Part shown: one piece after another, positions 36,904-45,055 of the stretch
How positions within the stretch are numbered: the first letter of the stretch is position 1
Layout: every line of letters begins with the position of its first letter
DNA from: an uncultured Alphaproteobacteria bacterium
GTDB taxonomy: Bacteria > Pseudomonadota > Alphaproteobacteria > Thalassobaculales > Thalassobaculaceae
Length of the DNA: 64,000 nt
NCBI GenBank assembly: GCA_937776645.1
Contig: CALMRI010000029.1
Coordinates: 1-64,000, forward strand
Direction of reading: 5' to 3'
The notes under the pieces: model-generated
Seen by the model: only the letters and a program-made list of their open reading frames with translations
What the model was told of the DNA's origin: nothing
Database searches by the model: none
Translations under genes and position numbers: made by a program

Positions 36904-37048
36904 ATGGCTGAAAGGCCAGATCGAAGCGACGCAGGGCCAATTACCGACCTTCCACATATTTCGAATGCCATCGTCCACTATCGTTGGCGCGAAGGCTCTG
37001 GTTATGATCGCGACTAAGACCGTGCTCGCGATTCGGCGCCATCATTAA
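36899..37048 (+). CDS. Possible 49-residue protein starting in the palindrome
   Basis: It reads MAWLKGQIEATQGQLPTFHI and ends IATKTVLAIRRHH. The start and upstream GGTGGCTGAG are exact mirror copies of the recombinase start. No family is recognised. It may be accidental, produced by the inverted duplication. Between 37049 and 37168 there is only the upstream region of the amidinotransferase gene. Confidence 0.25.
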   Translation: MAWLKGQIEATQGQLPTFHIFRMPSSTIVGAKALVMIATKTVLAIRRHH

Positions 37049-37168
37049 CGCGCCAATGGCCTAGCGGTGTTCTGGTTTGGCGGATATTGGTTCGCGCACG
37101 CGGCGCGACTCCGCCGACGGCGTCTGACGCCAAGCTAGTAGTATGAAGGTGGTACGGAGGGTTAAGAC

Positions 37169-38275
37169 ATGAAAACGGTGGTTAATTCCTGGAACGAGTG
37201 GGATCCATTAAAGCATGTCATTGTTGGTGTGGCCGACGGATGCTGCATACCACCGTCGGAGCCGGCTTCAGAAGCTAAAATTCCGGCCGATAGCGACATG
37301 CTCGGGATGCATGGCCCGCGCACTCAGGACAGCGTCGATAAGGCGAATGCCCAGCTGGACGCGTTCGCCGAGATCATGCGCAAGCGTGGTATTGTCGTCG
37401 ACCGTCCCACCCCAATCGACTTCAGCAAGCCGATCGCCACCCCGGATTGGGAAAACGGCTCCAGCTTCGGCTGCATGCCTCCGCGCGACGTGATCCTGAC
37501 CGTCGGCTCGGAGATGCTGGAAGCGACCATGTCCTATCGATCGCGTTGGTTCGAGTATCTGTGCTACCGCCCCTTGCTCAGCCGCTATTATGACGAAGAC
37601 TCGAATATGCGCATGGAATCGGCACCGAAGCCCCGGCTGAACGACGCCTCCTTCAAATCAGGCTATTTGTCGGAAAACATCACGATACAGGCACGTCTGG
37701 CAATGGTGGCCGACAAGAACTTCGTCACCACCGAGGTCGAGCCGCTGTTCGATGCCGCCGACGTGTTGCGTTTCGGGCGCGATCTGTTCGTGCAGCATGG
37801 TTTCACCACCAATCTGAAGGGCATAGACTGGCTGCGCCGGCATTACCGCGACCATCGGGTGCACGCGCTGAACTTCCCAGGCGACCCCTATCCAATCCAC
37901 ATCGATGCCACCTTCACACCGTTGCGGCCGGGGCTGATCCTGAACAATCCGGAACGCGCCCTGCCAAACGACCAGCAGGGTATTTTCAAAAAAAATGGGT
38001 GGGAAATCGTCGAAGCCGCCCGTCCGGCCCACAATCAGCCACCACCGTTGTGCTATTCCAGCGTTTGGCTATCGATGAACGTACTGGTGTTAGACCCCAA
38101 GACCGTCTGCGTGGAGGCTAGCGAGGTCCACACCATAGACCAGATAGACAAGCTTGGTATGGAAGTGATCCCGGTCCCTTTTCGCGACGCCTACCCGTTC
38201 GGAGGCGCCCTGCATTGTGCGACGACCGACGTTTATCGCGAAGGCCGGTGCGAGGATTATTTTCCGCACCAGTGA
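37169..38275 (+). CDS. Arginine:glycine amidinotransferase-like enzyme
   Basis: 368 residues; ATG follows GGAGGG. The protein belongs to the amidinotransferase family that includes glycine amidinotransferase and the CyrA/SxtG toxin-pathway enzymes, which move an amidino group from arginine to an amine. The catalytic triad is complete: Asp in FDAADVLRFGRDLFV (195-209), His244 in HIDATF, and Cys350 in FGGALHCATTDVYREG. The KGIDWLRRHY and SSVWLSMNVLVLDPKTVCVEA stretches match the family. The acceptor amine cannot be read from the sequence. No PKS/NRPS genes are nearby. It is intact in a decayed region, between a recombinase relic and IS6 debris. Confidence 0.88.
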   Translation: MKTVVNSWNEWDPLKHVIVGVADGCCIPPSEPASEAKIPADSDMLGMHGPRTQDSVDKANAQLDAFAEIMRKRGIVVDRPTPIDFSKPIATPDWENGSSFGCMPPRDVILTVGSEMLEATMSYRSRWFEYLCYRPLLSRYYDEDSNMRMESAPKPRLNDASFKSGYLSENITIQARLAMVADKNFVTTEVEPLFDAADVLRFGRDLFVQHGFTTNLKGIDWLRRHYRDHRVHALNFPGDPYPIHIDATFTPLRPGLILNNPERALPNDQQGIFKKNGWEIVEAARPAHNQPPPLCYSSVWLSMNVLVLDPKTVCVEASEVHTIDQIDKLGMEVIPVPFRDAYPFGGALHCATTDVYREGRCEDYFPHQ

Positions 38276-38297
38276 TGCCACGAACAGACATGATATT

Positions 38298-38356
38298 GAC
38301 ACATTAGCTAGACCGGGACGTGAAAATTCCCGCCGCAATCTATTCTCTCACGCCGC
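38298..38356. repeat. Short dispersed repeat, copy 2
   Basis: 59 bp, about 78% identical to 14074-14131 with one gap (shared blocks GACACATTA, GGACG, CTATTC, CTCACGCCGC). It lies directly after the amidinotransferase stop and 220 bases before an IS6 remnant. No gene was supported in 38276-38578. Confidence 0.45.
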
Positions 38357-38578
38357 GACCATCGTCAACGTGTCAAAGGCTGAATCAATCCACGAACATA
38401 TTGATCCGGATCTTCTGGAGTTCCCATACTTCTTATATTTCCGCGCAACGCATTCCCGGACGAGGCGTTCGCGGTCGTCCGCTGACCCGGGGTGAGCCCC
38501 GCCGACCGCATCGTGCTTCTTGACGCCAGCCTCGGAACCTCCGACGGCCGGCAGGCTGGGCCACATGTAGGCGCATCA

Positions 38579-39000
38579 GCGTTGTCAGACCAAACTGACT
38601 TGCAGGGTAGAGATCGTTGTTCGTAGTTTTGTTGGATGCGAAAGCCGTTCGGATTTTTTAACAGTTCACCCGAGATCATCCGCTTGGCTGTGATGATGTA
38701 CGCCCGCTATCACCTTTCGCTGCGTCAGGTCGAAGACCTTCTGTTCGAACGCGGCATCGATATCAGCCATTGCGACGACGGGAGAAAGCGATGGCAAGTT
38801 CAGGGGCGCCGGCACCCTCTAGAATTTTGTCTCCATCCATGCCTCGGCCCACAACCTTTTGAACCACGATTGCCACCTGAACTCCCGCAAAACTTTTAAA
38901 CAAGGTCGCGCTGCCGCTCCGACCGAATGGCGACACCTTGCGGCTGGAGATTCAAGGCCTCGAGTGTTTCTCAAGCCTTGAAAATTGGTCTGACAATGCC
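38579..39000 (+). mobile_element. IS6-derived remnant, about 420 bp, larger internal deletion
   Basis: It starts GCGTTGTCAGACCAAACTGAC and ends TTGGTCTGACAATGCC, a good terminal inverted repeat of about 14 bp. Inside, MRKPFGFFNSSPEIIRLAVM, MYARYHLSLRQVEDLLFERG and IDISH jump straight to a CGACGACGGGAGAAAGCGATG block (RRREKAM region), removing everything from the first Asp to past the catalytic Glu. The deletion differs from that of the 670-bp copies. Confidence 0.75.
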
Positions 39001-39110
39001 CGGAACCGGGAACACCGATCACCCAAGTGGCGAAAACATTGTGGGAAATACTCCCACTCCTTAACATCACCGCCAGCGCGTCCGCCGGCCGACGATCACG
39101 GAGACAATCC

Positions 39111-40223
39111 ATGCTGCGCGATAGCTTAAAAGGCATAAAGGTTTTGGACTTCACCGCGATTGGAGCGGGACCGAACTGTACCATGACGCTGGCCGATTTG
39201 GGGGCCGAGGTGATCAAGGTCGAACCACCATCGGGGGAACTTGGGCGCAAGCTCGGTCCGCCTTGGTATGGCGATGATAGTCCAATCTATATTTGCTTCA
39301 ATCGGGGTAAGAAAGGCATCACGCTCGATCTAAAGTTGGAAATCGATCGCGCGGCAGCGCTGGAATTGTGCCTGTCGGCGGATGTCGTCGTCGAAAGCTA
39401 TCGGCCCGGCGTCATGAAGCGCTTTGGCCTTGGCCATGAGACGCTGTGCGAAGCTAAACCGTCATTGATCTATTGTTCGGTCACCGGTTTCGGGCAAACC
39501 GGTCCGATGGCGGACGAAGCCGGTGTCGACGGGATCATTCAGGCGACCTCGGGCTTGATGTCGCTTATCGGGGTCGAGGGCGAGGAGCCTTGCAAGGTCC
39601 AGGCGCCGATCGTCGATGTCACCACCGGCTACATCGCCGCCGTCGGCATCCTCTCGCGCCTCGCCGCACGCCATGACGAGGGCTTCGTGGGCGGCCATCT
39701 CGACGTCAACCTGCTGTCCTGCGCGGTGGCGCTTCAGCAACCGGCGGTCACCGCGTATTTCGGCGAGGGCAAGGTGCCCAGGAAGATCGGCAGCGCCGCC
39801 CCCTATTCGGCGCCCAACGAAGCCTTCGAGACCTCGAACGGCTGGATCATGGTCGCCGCCTATATCGGCGATCGCAATGGGCCAAGCTTTGTCGTGTTCT
39901 CCGTCTGCCCGAGCCTCATCGACAACCCGCGGCTGATTGATTCCAGCACACGCGTCGATAACCGCCAAGCAATGCGTGACGCCCTGGCACCGGCTTTCCG
40001 TGCCAAGACCACCGATGAGTGGGTCACGCTGTGTAAGGCCGAGGATATCCTTTGCGCCAAGGTGTCCGACTACGACGACCTAGTCGCCAACGAGCAGATC
40101 AAACATCTGGGCATGATTGCCGAGGTCAAAAGCTCCACTGGAGATTTCTCTTACTCGATGCCGGCGTTTCCCATCAACTCACGGGAGGAATCGGAAAAGG
40201 CTATACCAGCCCACCCAGCCTAG
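39111..40223 (+). CDS. CaiB/BaiF-family (class III) CoA transferase
   Basis: 370 residues from the ATG at 39111 (GGAGAC upstream); the longer frame to 39027 is not needed. N-terminal LKGIKVLDFTAIGAGPNCTM, ADLGAEVIKVEPP, NRGKKGITLDLK, VVVESYRPGVMKRFGLG and IYCSVTGFGQTGP are family hallmarks. The catalytic Asp is in GVDGIIQATSGLMSL. The enzyme moves CoA between carboxylic acids (for example succinyl-CoA to an organic acid). The start lies about 110 bases after an IS6 remnant, which could supply or have replaced its promoter. Confidence 0.9.
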   Translation: MLRDSLKGIKVLDFTAIGAGPNCTMTLADLGAEVIKVEPPSGELGRKLGPPWYGDDSPIYICFNRGKKGITLDLKLEIDRAAALELCLSADVVVESYRPGVMKRFGLGHETLCEAKPSLIYCSVTGFGQTGPMADEAGVDGIIQATSGLMSLIGVEGEEPCKVQAPIVDVTTGYIAAVGILSRLAARHDEGFVGGHLDVNLLSCAVALQQPAVTAYFGEGKVPRKIGSAAPYSAPNEAFETSNGWIMVAAYIGDRNGPSFVVFSVCPSLIDNPRLIDSSTRVDNRQAMRDALAPAFRAKTTDEWVTLCKAEDILCAKVSDYDDLVANEQIKHLGMIAEVKSSTGDFSYSMPAFPINSREESEKAIPAHPA

Positions 40224-40277
40224 GGGCCGATAACGACGAGATCCTGAAAAGGTCCGGTGGGGTTTAAACTTTTCCTC

Positions 40278-40553
40278 ATGAATCAGCCCACGCAACGCCG
40301 TCTTGCCGCCATCGTCTCCGCTGATGTGGTCGGCTATTCCCAGATCATGGACATGGATAAGGTTGCCATGCTGGCGGGATTGGGGACGCATCGCGCGGAG
40401 ATGATTGACCCCAAGATCGCTGCTCCTGATGGGCGAATGGTCAAGATCATGGACGATGGCCTACTGCTTGAACTGCCCTCCGTCGCCGAGTTCTCCGAGC
40501 CAAGCAGGGCTTGGAATGAATCCAGCAAATGGGTGGGTATAGCCAAGGCATAA
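40278..40553 (+). pseudogene. Truncated class III adenylate/guanylate cyclase
   Basis: The first 70 codons read MNQPTQRRLAAIVSADVVGY, SQIMDMDKVAMLAGLGTHRA, EMIDPKIAAPDGRMVKIMDD and GLLLELPSV, the standard opening of cyclase catalytic domains (first metal-binding Asp in SADVVGYS; usual GDG is replaced by DDG). It then runs into unrelated sequence and stops after 91 residues. The rest of the gene is absent. Confidence 0.7.
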
Positions 40554-40600
40554 TCAGCATTAATTCGCGGGTTATGCTTGCGAGAAAGAAAGATATTCCA

Positions 40601-41596
40601 ATGAAAACGACAAAATTCGGTCGCACCGACCTCGATGTTTCGCTGCTTACCTTCGGCTGCGGCGCGGTTGGTGGCCTCATGACCAAAGGAAGTACTGCCG
40701 ACCAGGACCGTGCCGTCGCCTGGGCGCGCGACAACGGGATCAGCCATTTCGATACGGCGCCGTCCTATGGGGACACGACGTCGGAAACTAATCTTGGTCG
40801 TGGGCTTGGCCAAAATCGGGACGGTATAGTCGTTAGCACAAAAGTTGGCTTGAGCCAGGACGATCTTGGTGATGTGGAGCGCGCGTCGCGGCGTTCCCTG
40901 GAAGCCAGTCTGAAACGTTTGCGTCAGGATCATGTCGATGTCTTTCAATTGCACAACACGGTGGATGGCACGGGCGAGCCGGGCACGATCACCCTGGATC
41001 AGGTCTTTAATGACGTGGTGCCGGCCTTCATGAAGCTTCGGGACGAGGGTAAGACCCGTTACCTGGGCTTCACCGCCAAAGGCGATACCGATGCTCTGCA
41101 CACAATGGTGGAGTCGGGACATTTCGACAGCGCGCAGGTGTTTTACAACATTCTGGTTCCGTCGGCGGGCGAGCCGATACCGGCGGGGTATCCCGCCCAG
41201 GATTTCAACCAATTGTTGACCGTGTGCCAACGCCATGGGGTTGGCACGATTGGCGTTCGGATCCTGGCGGGCGGGGCGTTGTCCGGCAGCGAGCAACGCC
41301 ATCCGTTGGGAATCCAAACCGTCCCGCCGATCGGATCGGGCCTAGACTATGCCAGCGACGTCAGGCGCGCCCTGCGGCTCGGGTCTGTTGTCGCCGGCGG
41401 TCATGCTGCGAGCCTGCCGGAGTTGGCGGTTCGGTACGCCATTTCAAACGACGCGCTCTCGACCATGGAAATAGGCATCGCGACCATCGAGGAACTGCAA
41501 AAGGCCACCGACGCTGTAAACAAGGGCTCCCTGTCAAAAGACGCGCTGTCCGAGATCAAGGCGATTCAAGCTGGTTTCGCCGATGGGCCATCCTAG
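40601..41596 (+). CDS. Aldo/keto reductase
   Basis: 331 residues from the ATG at 40601 (AAGAAAGA upstream). TIM-barrel AKR with the tetrad: Asp and Tyr in HFDTAPSYGD (residues about 47-56), Lys in IVVSTKVGL, His in VDVFQLHNTVDG. The C-terminal cofactor region contains VRILAGGALSG and LAVRYAISNDALSTMEIG. It reduces or oxidises sugars/aldehydes with NADPH; L-fucose- or galactose-dehydrogenase-like AKRs have this size. Its 5' region overlaps the cyclase fragment's upstream bases, and it is not part of an obvious operon. Confidence 0.88.
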   Translation: MKTTKFGRTDLDVSLLTFGCGAVGGLMTKGSTADQDRAVAWARDNGISHFDTAPSYGDTTSETNLGRGLGQNRDGIVVSTKVGLSQDDLGDVERASRRSLEASLKRLRQDHVDVFQLHNTVDGTGEPGTITLDQVFNDVVPAFMKLRDEGKTRYLGFTAKGDTDALHTMVESGHFDSAQVFYNILVPSAGEPIPAGYPAQDFNQLLTVCQRHGVGTIGVRILAGGALSGSEQRHPLGIQTVPPIGSGLDYASDVRRALRLGSVVAGGHAASLPELAVRYAISNDALSTMEIGIATIEELQKATDAVNKGSLSKDALSEIKAIQAGFADGPS

Positions 41597-41618
41597 AAAT
41601 CGACTAGAACGGGAGAGA

Positions 41619-42259
41619 TAGCCTGCGCCAGGCTGACTATTTTTGACGACATATCCCCTTATGCTTATCTGCAATTTCACCAACTGAGCCGTCTCCCGGA
41701 CGATATCGAGTTGCATTTTCGTCCGGTTCTGTTCGCGGGCCTGCTGAACCACTGGGGACAGCTCGGGCCAGCGAAAACCCTCGCCAAGAAACCTCGTACC
41801 TTTCTGTTGACCCGATGGCGAGCCCGGAAGCTCGGCTTTCCATTTCGGCCACCGTCTCACCACCCTTTCAATCCGTTGACGCTGCTCCGCCTCACGCGCG
41901 CGCTTGGGTCTGATCGTAGGGCAATCGGCGTGATCTTCGATCATGCCTGAGTGGAAGGACGGGATGCGCAGGCCCCACCAGCCGAAAGCCACTTGCAGAG
42001 AAACTGAGTGTCCACGACCAAGCCGCCGCGACAAGAGATCCAGCAGTCAAGGACGCAGTACGGGCGAATACCGAATATGCGGTGTCCAATGTTATCTACG
42101 GGGCCCGAGTTTCCTGATCTCGGATTAGATCTTCTGGGGCGACTATATGTTCGGCAGGTTGCCCGAATGCCTTGATGACCCTTCGGTATTGAGCCACCCC
42201 GAGGCACAACGGATCATGGTATTGCCCCCGGTTGCCGAGCGGCGCGTACGAAACGATTA
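41619..42259 (+). pseudogene. 2-hydroxychromene-2-carboxylate isomerase (DsbA/kappa-GST family) relic
   Basis: Reading in pieces: LTIFDDISPYAYLQFHQLSR, HFRPVLFAGLLNHWGQLGPA, HHPFNPLTLLRLTRALGSDR, then a stop where the family has Trp and EGRDAQAP after it, DPAVKDAVRANTEYAVSNVI, and finally FLISD, a stop, IFWGDYMFG. The order reproduces nearly the whole enzyme, which isomerises hydroxychromene carboxylate in naphthalene-type aromatic degradation. No start codon, two nonsense codons and frame changes show it is dead. Confidence 0.75.
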
Positions 42260-42304
42260 GGTTTTCCGGTACAGTTCCAGCGACTTAAGGTTGCCATAAG
42301 CGAA

Positions 42305-42582
42305 TTGGCGGTAGTTTCGACATCGTTCCGGCGATGGTGTACGTGCTGAAAATGCCATCCAACATGTTTATTAAAACATCGTTGTTACAAATTATTTTCC
42401 TCACCGCCAACGTCACGTTTCTACAATCGGTCAACGTGGTTTTAACCATCCTACTGTTGGTCGGCACGGTGGTGGGTGCGCAATACGGCGCCAAGATCGG
42501 CGCGCGTCTGAAAGGCGAGCAGCTACGGGCTTTGCTGGCGTGGATCATCCTGGCGATGTGCGGCGGATCGGCTTCAATATGA
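42305..42582 (+). pseudogene. C-terminal relic of a TauE/SafE-family membrane exporter
   Basis: It reads GGSFDIVPAMVYVLKMPSNM, FIKTSLLQIIFLTANVTFLQ, VVLTILLLVGTVVGAQYGAK and IGARLKGEQLRALLAWIILA. This is the second half of TauE/SafE proteins (GGGFxxVPAMIYxLxMP, TSLFQIIF, VGAQxGAxxxxRLKGExLRxLLA), normally about 300 residues with eight helices. The first half is missing. A short unassigned stretch (42583-42740) follows. Confidence 0.7.
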
Positions 42583-42754
42583 TCTCGTTGCCAGCGGACC
42601 CTTTCGCGGCAAAAACCCTGCACTAATCGTACCAGACCGCCACATCCGACCGGCGGCACTTTACGATGCCGACTTTTCAAGACAAACTCTTGATGTCTGT
42701 TATGCGCCGCAACCAGTCATCCGCCGCCCTTTTCAGACAAGGGAGTTTTGTTCC

Positions 42755-43542
42755 ATGCAGCATAATGACAATTGGGGCTGGCGGGCCCGCATCGGGTTGT
42801 TCATCGTCGGCGCCGAAGTGGTGCCGGAGGCCGAATGGTGGGCGATGCTTCCCCCAAATGTCTCCGTTCACGCCGCCCGTGTCGGTGCTCCCGCGCCCTG
42901 GGCACGATGGCGGGAGGATCGAGTAGGCGTCGAGCTCGCCGAGGATCTGGCCCGTGGCGCCGCGCAATTCGCGGCGATGCACCTGTCGGCCGTGGTCATC
43001 GGCCACAGTTCGAGCAGCTTCGTCGGCGGCAAGGGATGGGACGAAGCGGTGGTGGAAAATATTTCGGGGATTCTCGGACCTCAAGTCATCGCCACCACGA
43101 ATGGTCTGGATTGTCTCGCCGCGCTCAGGGCCTCGGGCATTCGGCGTCCGTTCCTGGTTCTGCCGCCCTGGTTCAATGACCAAACCGTCGAGGCTGGACT
43201 TCGCTACTACAAGGACCGGGGGATAGAGCTCGCCGGACATCTCAGCTATGACCCCGGGCGAAAGTGGGGGACCTGTCGCCAGGGGATCTCTATCGCCACG
43301 GCATGGGTGCCGAGCAGGAGGTCAAACCGCTTTACGCACAAATCAGGGCATCCTGTCCGGTGGCGGCCGATGGTGTGCTCATCGCCGGTACGGGATTTCG
43401 TTGCGTAGCCATCCTGGACGCGCTTGAGAAAGACCTGAAGCGGCCGGTCATCTCGGCGAACCAGGCCAGTTTGTGGAACTGCCTTCGCCTGTCAGGCGTC
43501 CATTCGGAGATCACGGGATACGGCAATCTCCTGAAGATCTAA
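42755..43542 (+). pseudogene. Maleate isomerase/arylmalonate decarboxylase-like enzyme, one frameshift
   Basis: The ATG at 42755 (AAGGGAG upstream) opens MQHNDNWGWRARIGLFIVGA. The frame runs to about 43264 (SYDPGRKWG) and then the family sequence continues in another frame (VGDLSPGDLYRHG to GYGNLLKI). One missing base at GCGAAAGTGGGGG would restore about 262 residues. It belongs to the Asp/Glu racemase superfamily. The first catalytic Cys position is occupied by VIGHSSSSFVGG (no Cys), while the second is kept in GTGFRCVAILDALE. A single Cys at that position is the pattern of arylmalonate decarboxylase rather than the two-Cys maleate isomerases. Confidence 0.75.
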
Positions 43543-43580
43543 GCGTGCGTCGCGAGAGAGCGTCGCGTTCCTCGTTCCAT

Positions 43581-44464
43581 TCACCGCTCCGATGGCCCCT
43601 TAACGTCATGCTGGAAGGTCTCCATGGCCTCCAGCATGGCGTCAACGTCGGCTTGGAACGAGCGGGGCATGAAGATCATGCTGACGCCGGCCTCCTCGTA
43701 TCGTCGGACCGTGTCGACCGTCAGCGGCACCTTGTTGTTCACATTGATGGTGATGGCGAAATCGTCGAAGTTCTTGCCCCGCCTCACCGCAGAGGCCGCG
43801 CAGAATGGTGACTTTTTCGGCCACCTCTTCAGGCGTTTCCCAAACCGCGTGCCAGCCGGACCCCATCTCGACCGCGCGTTTCAGCGCCGGCATCGAGCCG
43901 CCGCCAAACCAGATCGGCGGGTGGGGTTTCTGCCGGGGCTTGGGCGCGAATTTCAACCCGGCGAAGTCATAGAAGCGGCCATGAAATTCCGGATCTTCCT
44001 GGGTCCAACAGGCGATCATCGCGGCCAGCGCCTCACGGGTTTGCGGCGCCCGGTTCTTCAGCTCCACCCGCAACGCCTGGAATTCCTCGCCGAGCCAGCC
44101 AACGCCGACTCCAAAGATAAATCGGCCGTTTGAGAGGACGTCGAGGGACGAGACAATCTTGGCGGTGATGATCGGGTCCCGGTATGGCACGATGATGACG
44201 CTGGTGCCGATCTTGATCGTCTTGGTCACGGCGGCGGCGTAGCTCAGCACCGTGAACGGCTCCAGCAATGGGTTGCTTGGGTCCAGCGGAAGCTTGCCGT
44301 CGGGTGAATAGGGGTAGGGCGAGCTCAGCTCTGCCGGGAACACGATATGGTCGCTGACCCAGAGCGAATCATAGCCCAACTCCTCGGCCCGCGTGGCGAC
44401 CCGGGCGATGCTATCGCCCTCTATCATCGCGCCCGCCGCGACCAGATGAATCACCAAAACGCAT
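43581..44464 (-). pseudogene. LLM-class flavin/F420-dependent oxidoreductase, two frameshifts
   Basis: A perfect ribosome site (GGGAGG) and ATG at 44464 give MRFG, after which one extra G shifts into the main frame (IHLVAAGAMIEGDSIARVAT). The barrel continues with YDSLWVSDHIVFP, IKIGTSVIIVPYRDPIITAK, GVGVGWLGEEFQALRVE and WFGGGSMPALKRAVEM. Near 43790 the frame changes again to NFDDFAITINVNNKVPLTVD and ends at 43581. A start at TTG/GTG in the main frame is an alternative to the first frameshift. Family members oxidise or monooxygenate small molecules using FMN or F420. Confidence 0.8.
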
Positions 44465-44589
44465 ATCGACCTCCCGCTCCGACCTCTACCGCAAAAGATC
44501 CTAGACAGGGCTTGACCTCATTGGCAATCCAGGACCGGCCCGGGGTGAGACCCTTTTGGGGCCGGGTTGCCACCCGAGTTTCAGCGCCG

Positions 44590-45055
44590 TCACAACCGCT
44601 TTTCATAAAACACGCTGTTTGGATCGCCTTCGGGATAGTCGCCAAAACGCCCGCTCAGCGAAAAGCCGCAAACCTCGAACAGACCTAGGGCTTCGGGCTG
44701 ATAGATGCCGGTTTCCAACTTCAGCGCGGCCAGACCGAGCGCCCTGGCTTCGGTTTCCAGATGCCCCATCACCGCCCGCGCCAGACCCAGCCCCCGAGCC
44801 TTTGGGCTGACATAGATCCGCTTAACCTCGCCATAGCCCAGCGGGCTCACCAGGAAGCCGCCGCAACCGCGGATCCGGCCATCCACCAGCGCGCCATAGA
44901 ACCGGTTGCCGGCATCCGCCAGCAGTCGCCGGGTCGGTCAGATGAGAGCTTTCGATCGGGTAGAGCGCCCGCATCAGGGTATCCAGCTCGCCGATCATCG
45001 CCAGCACTTCCGGCAGGCACGGGTCGACCGGTTTGATTTCAATGCGCGGCTTCAT
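44590..45055 (-). pseudogene. GNAT-family N-acetyltransferase, one frameshift
   Basis: The ATG at 45055 overlaps the stop of the upstream flavoenzyme (45039), suggesting translational coupling. It begins MKPRIEIKPVDPCLPEVLAM and, near 44930, changes frame to DAGNRFYGALVDGRIRGCGG, VKRIYVSPKARGLGLARAVM (the acetyl-CoA loop, RxxGxxxA) and FEVCGFSLSGRFGDYPEGDP. Restored length would be about 155 residues. It acetylates an unknown amine. Confidence 0.78.
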
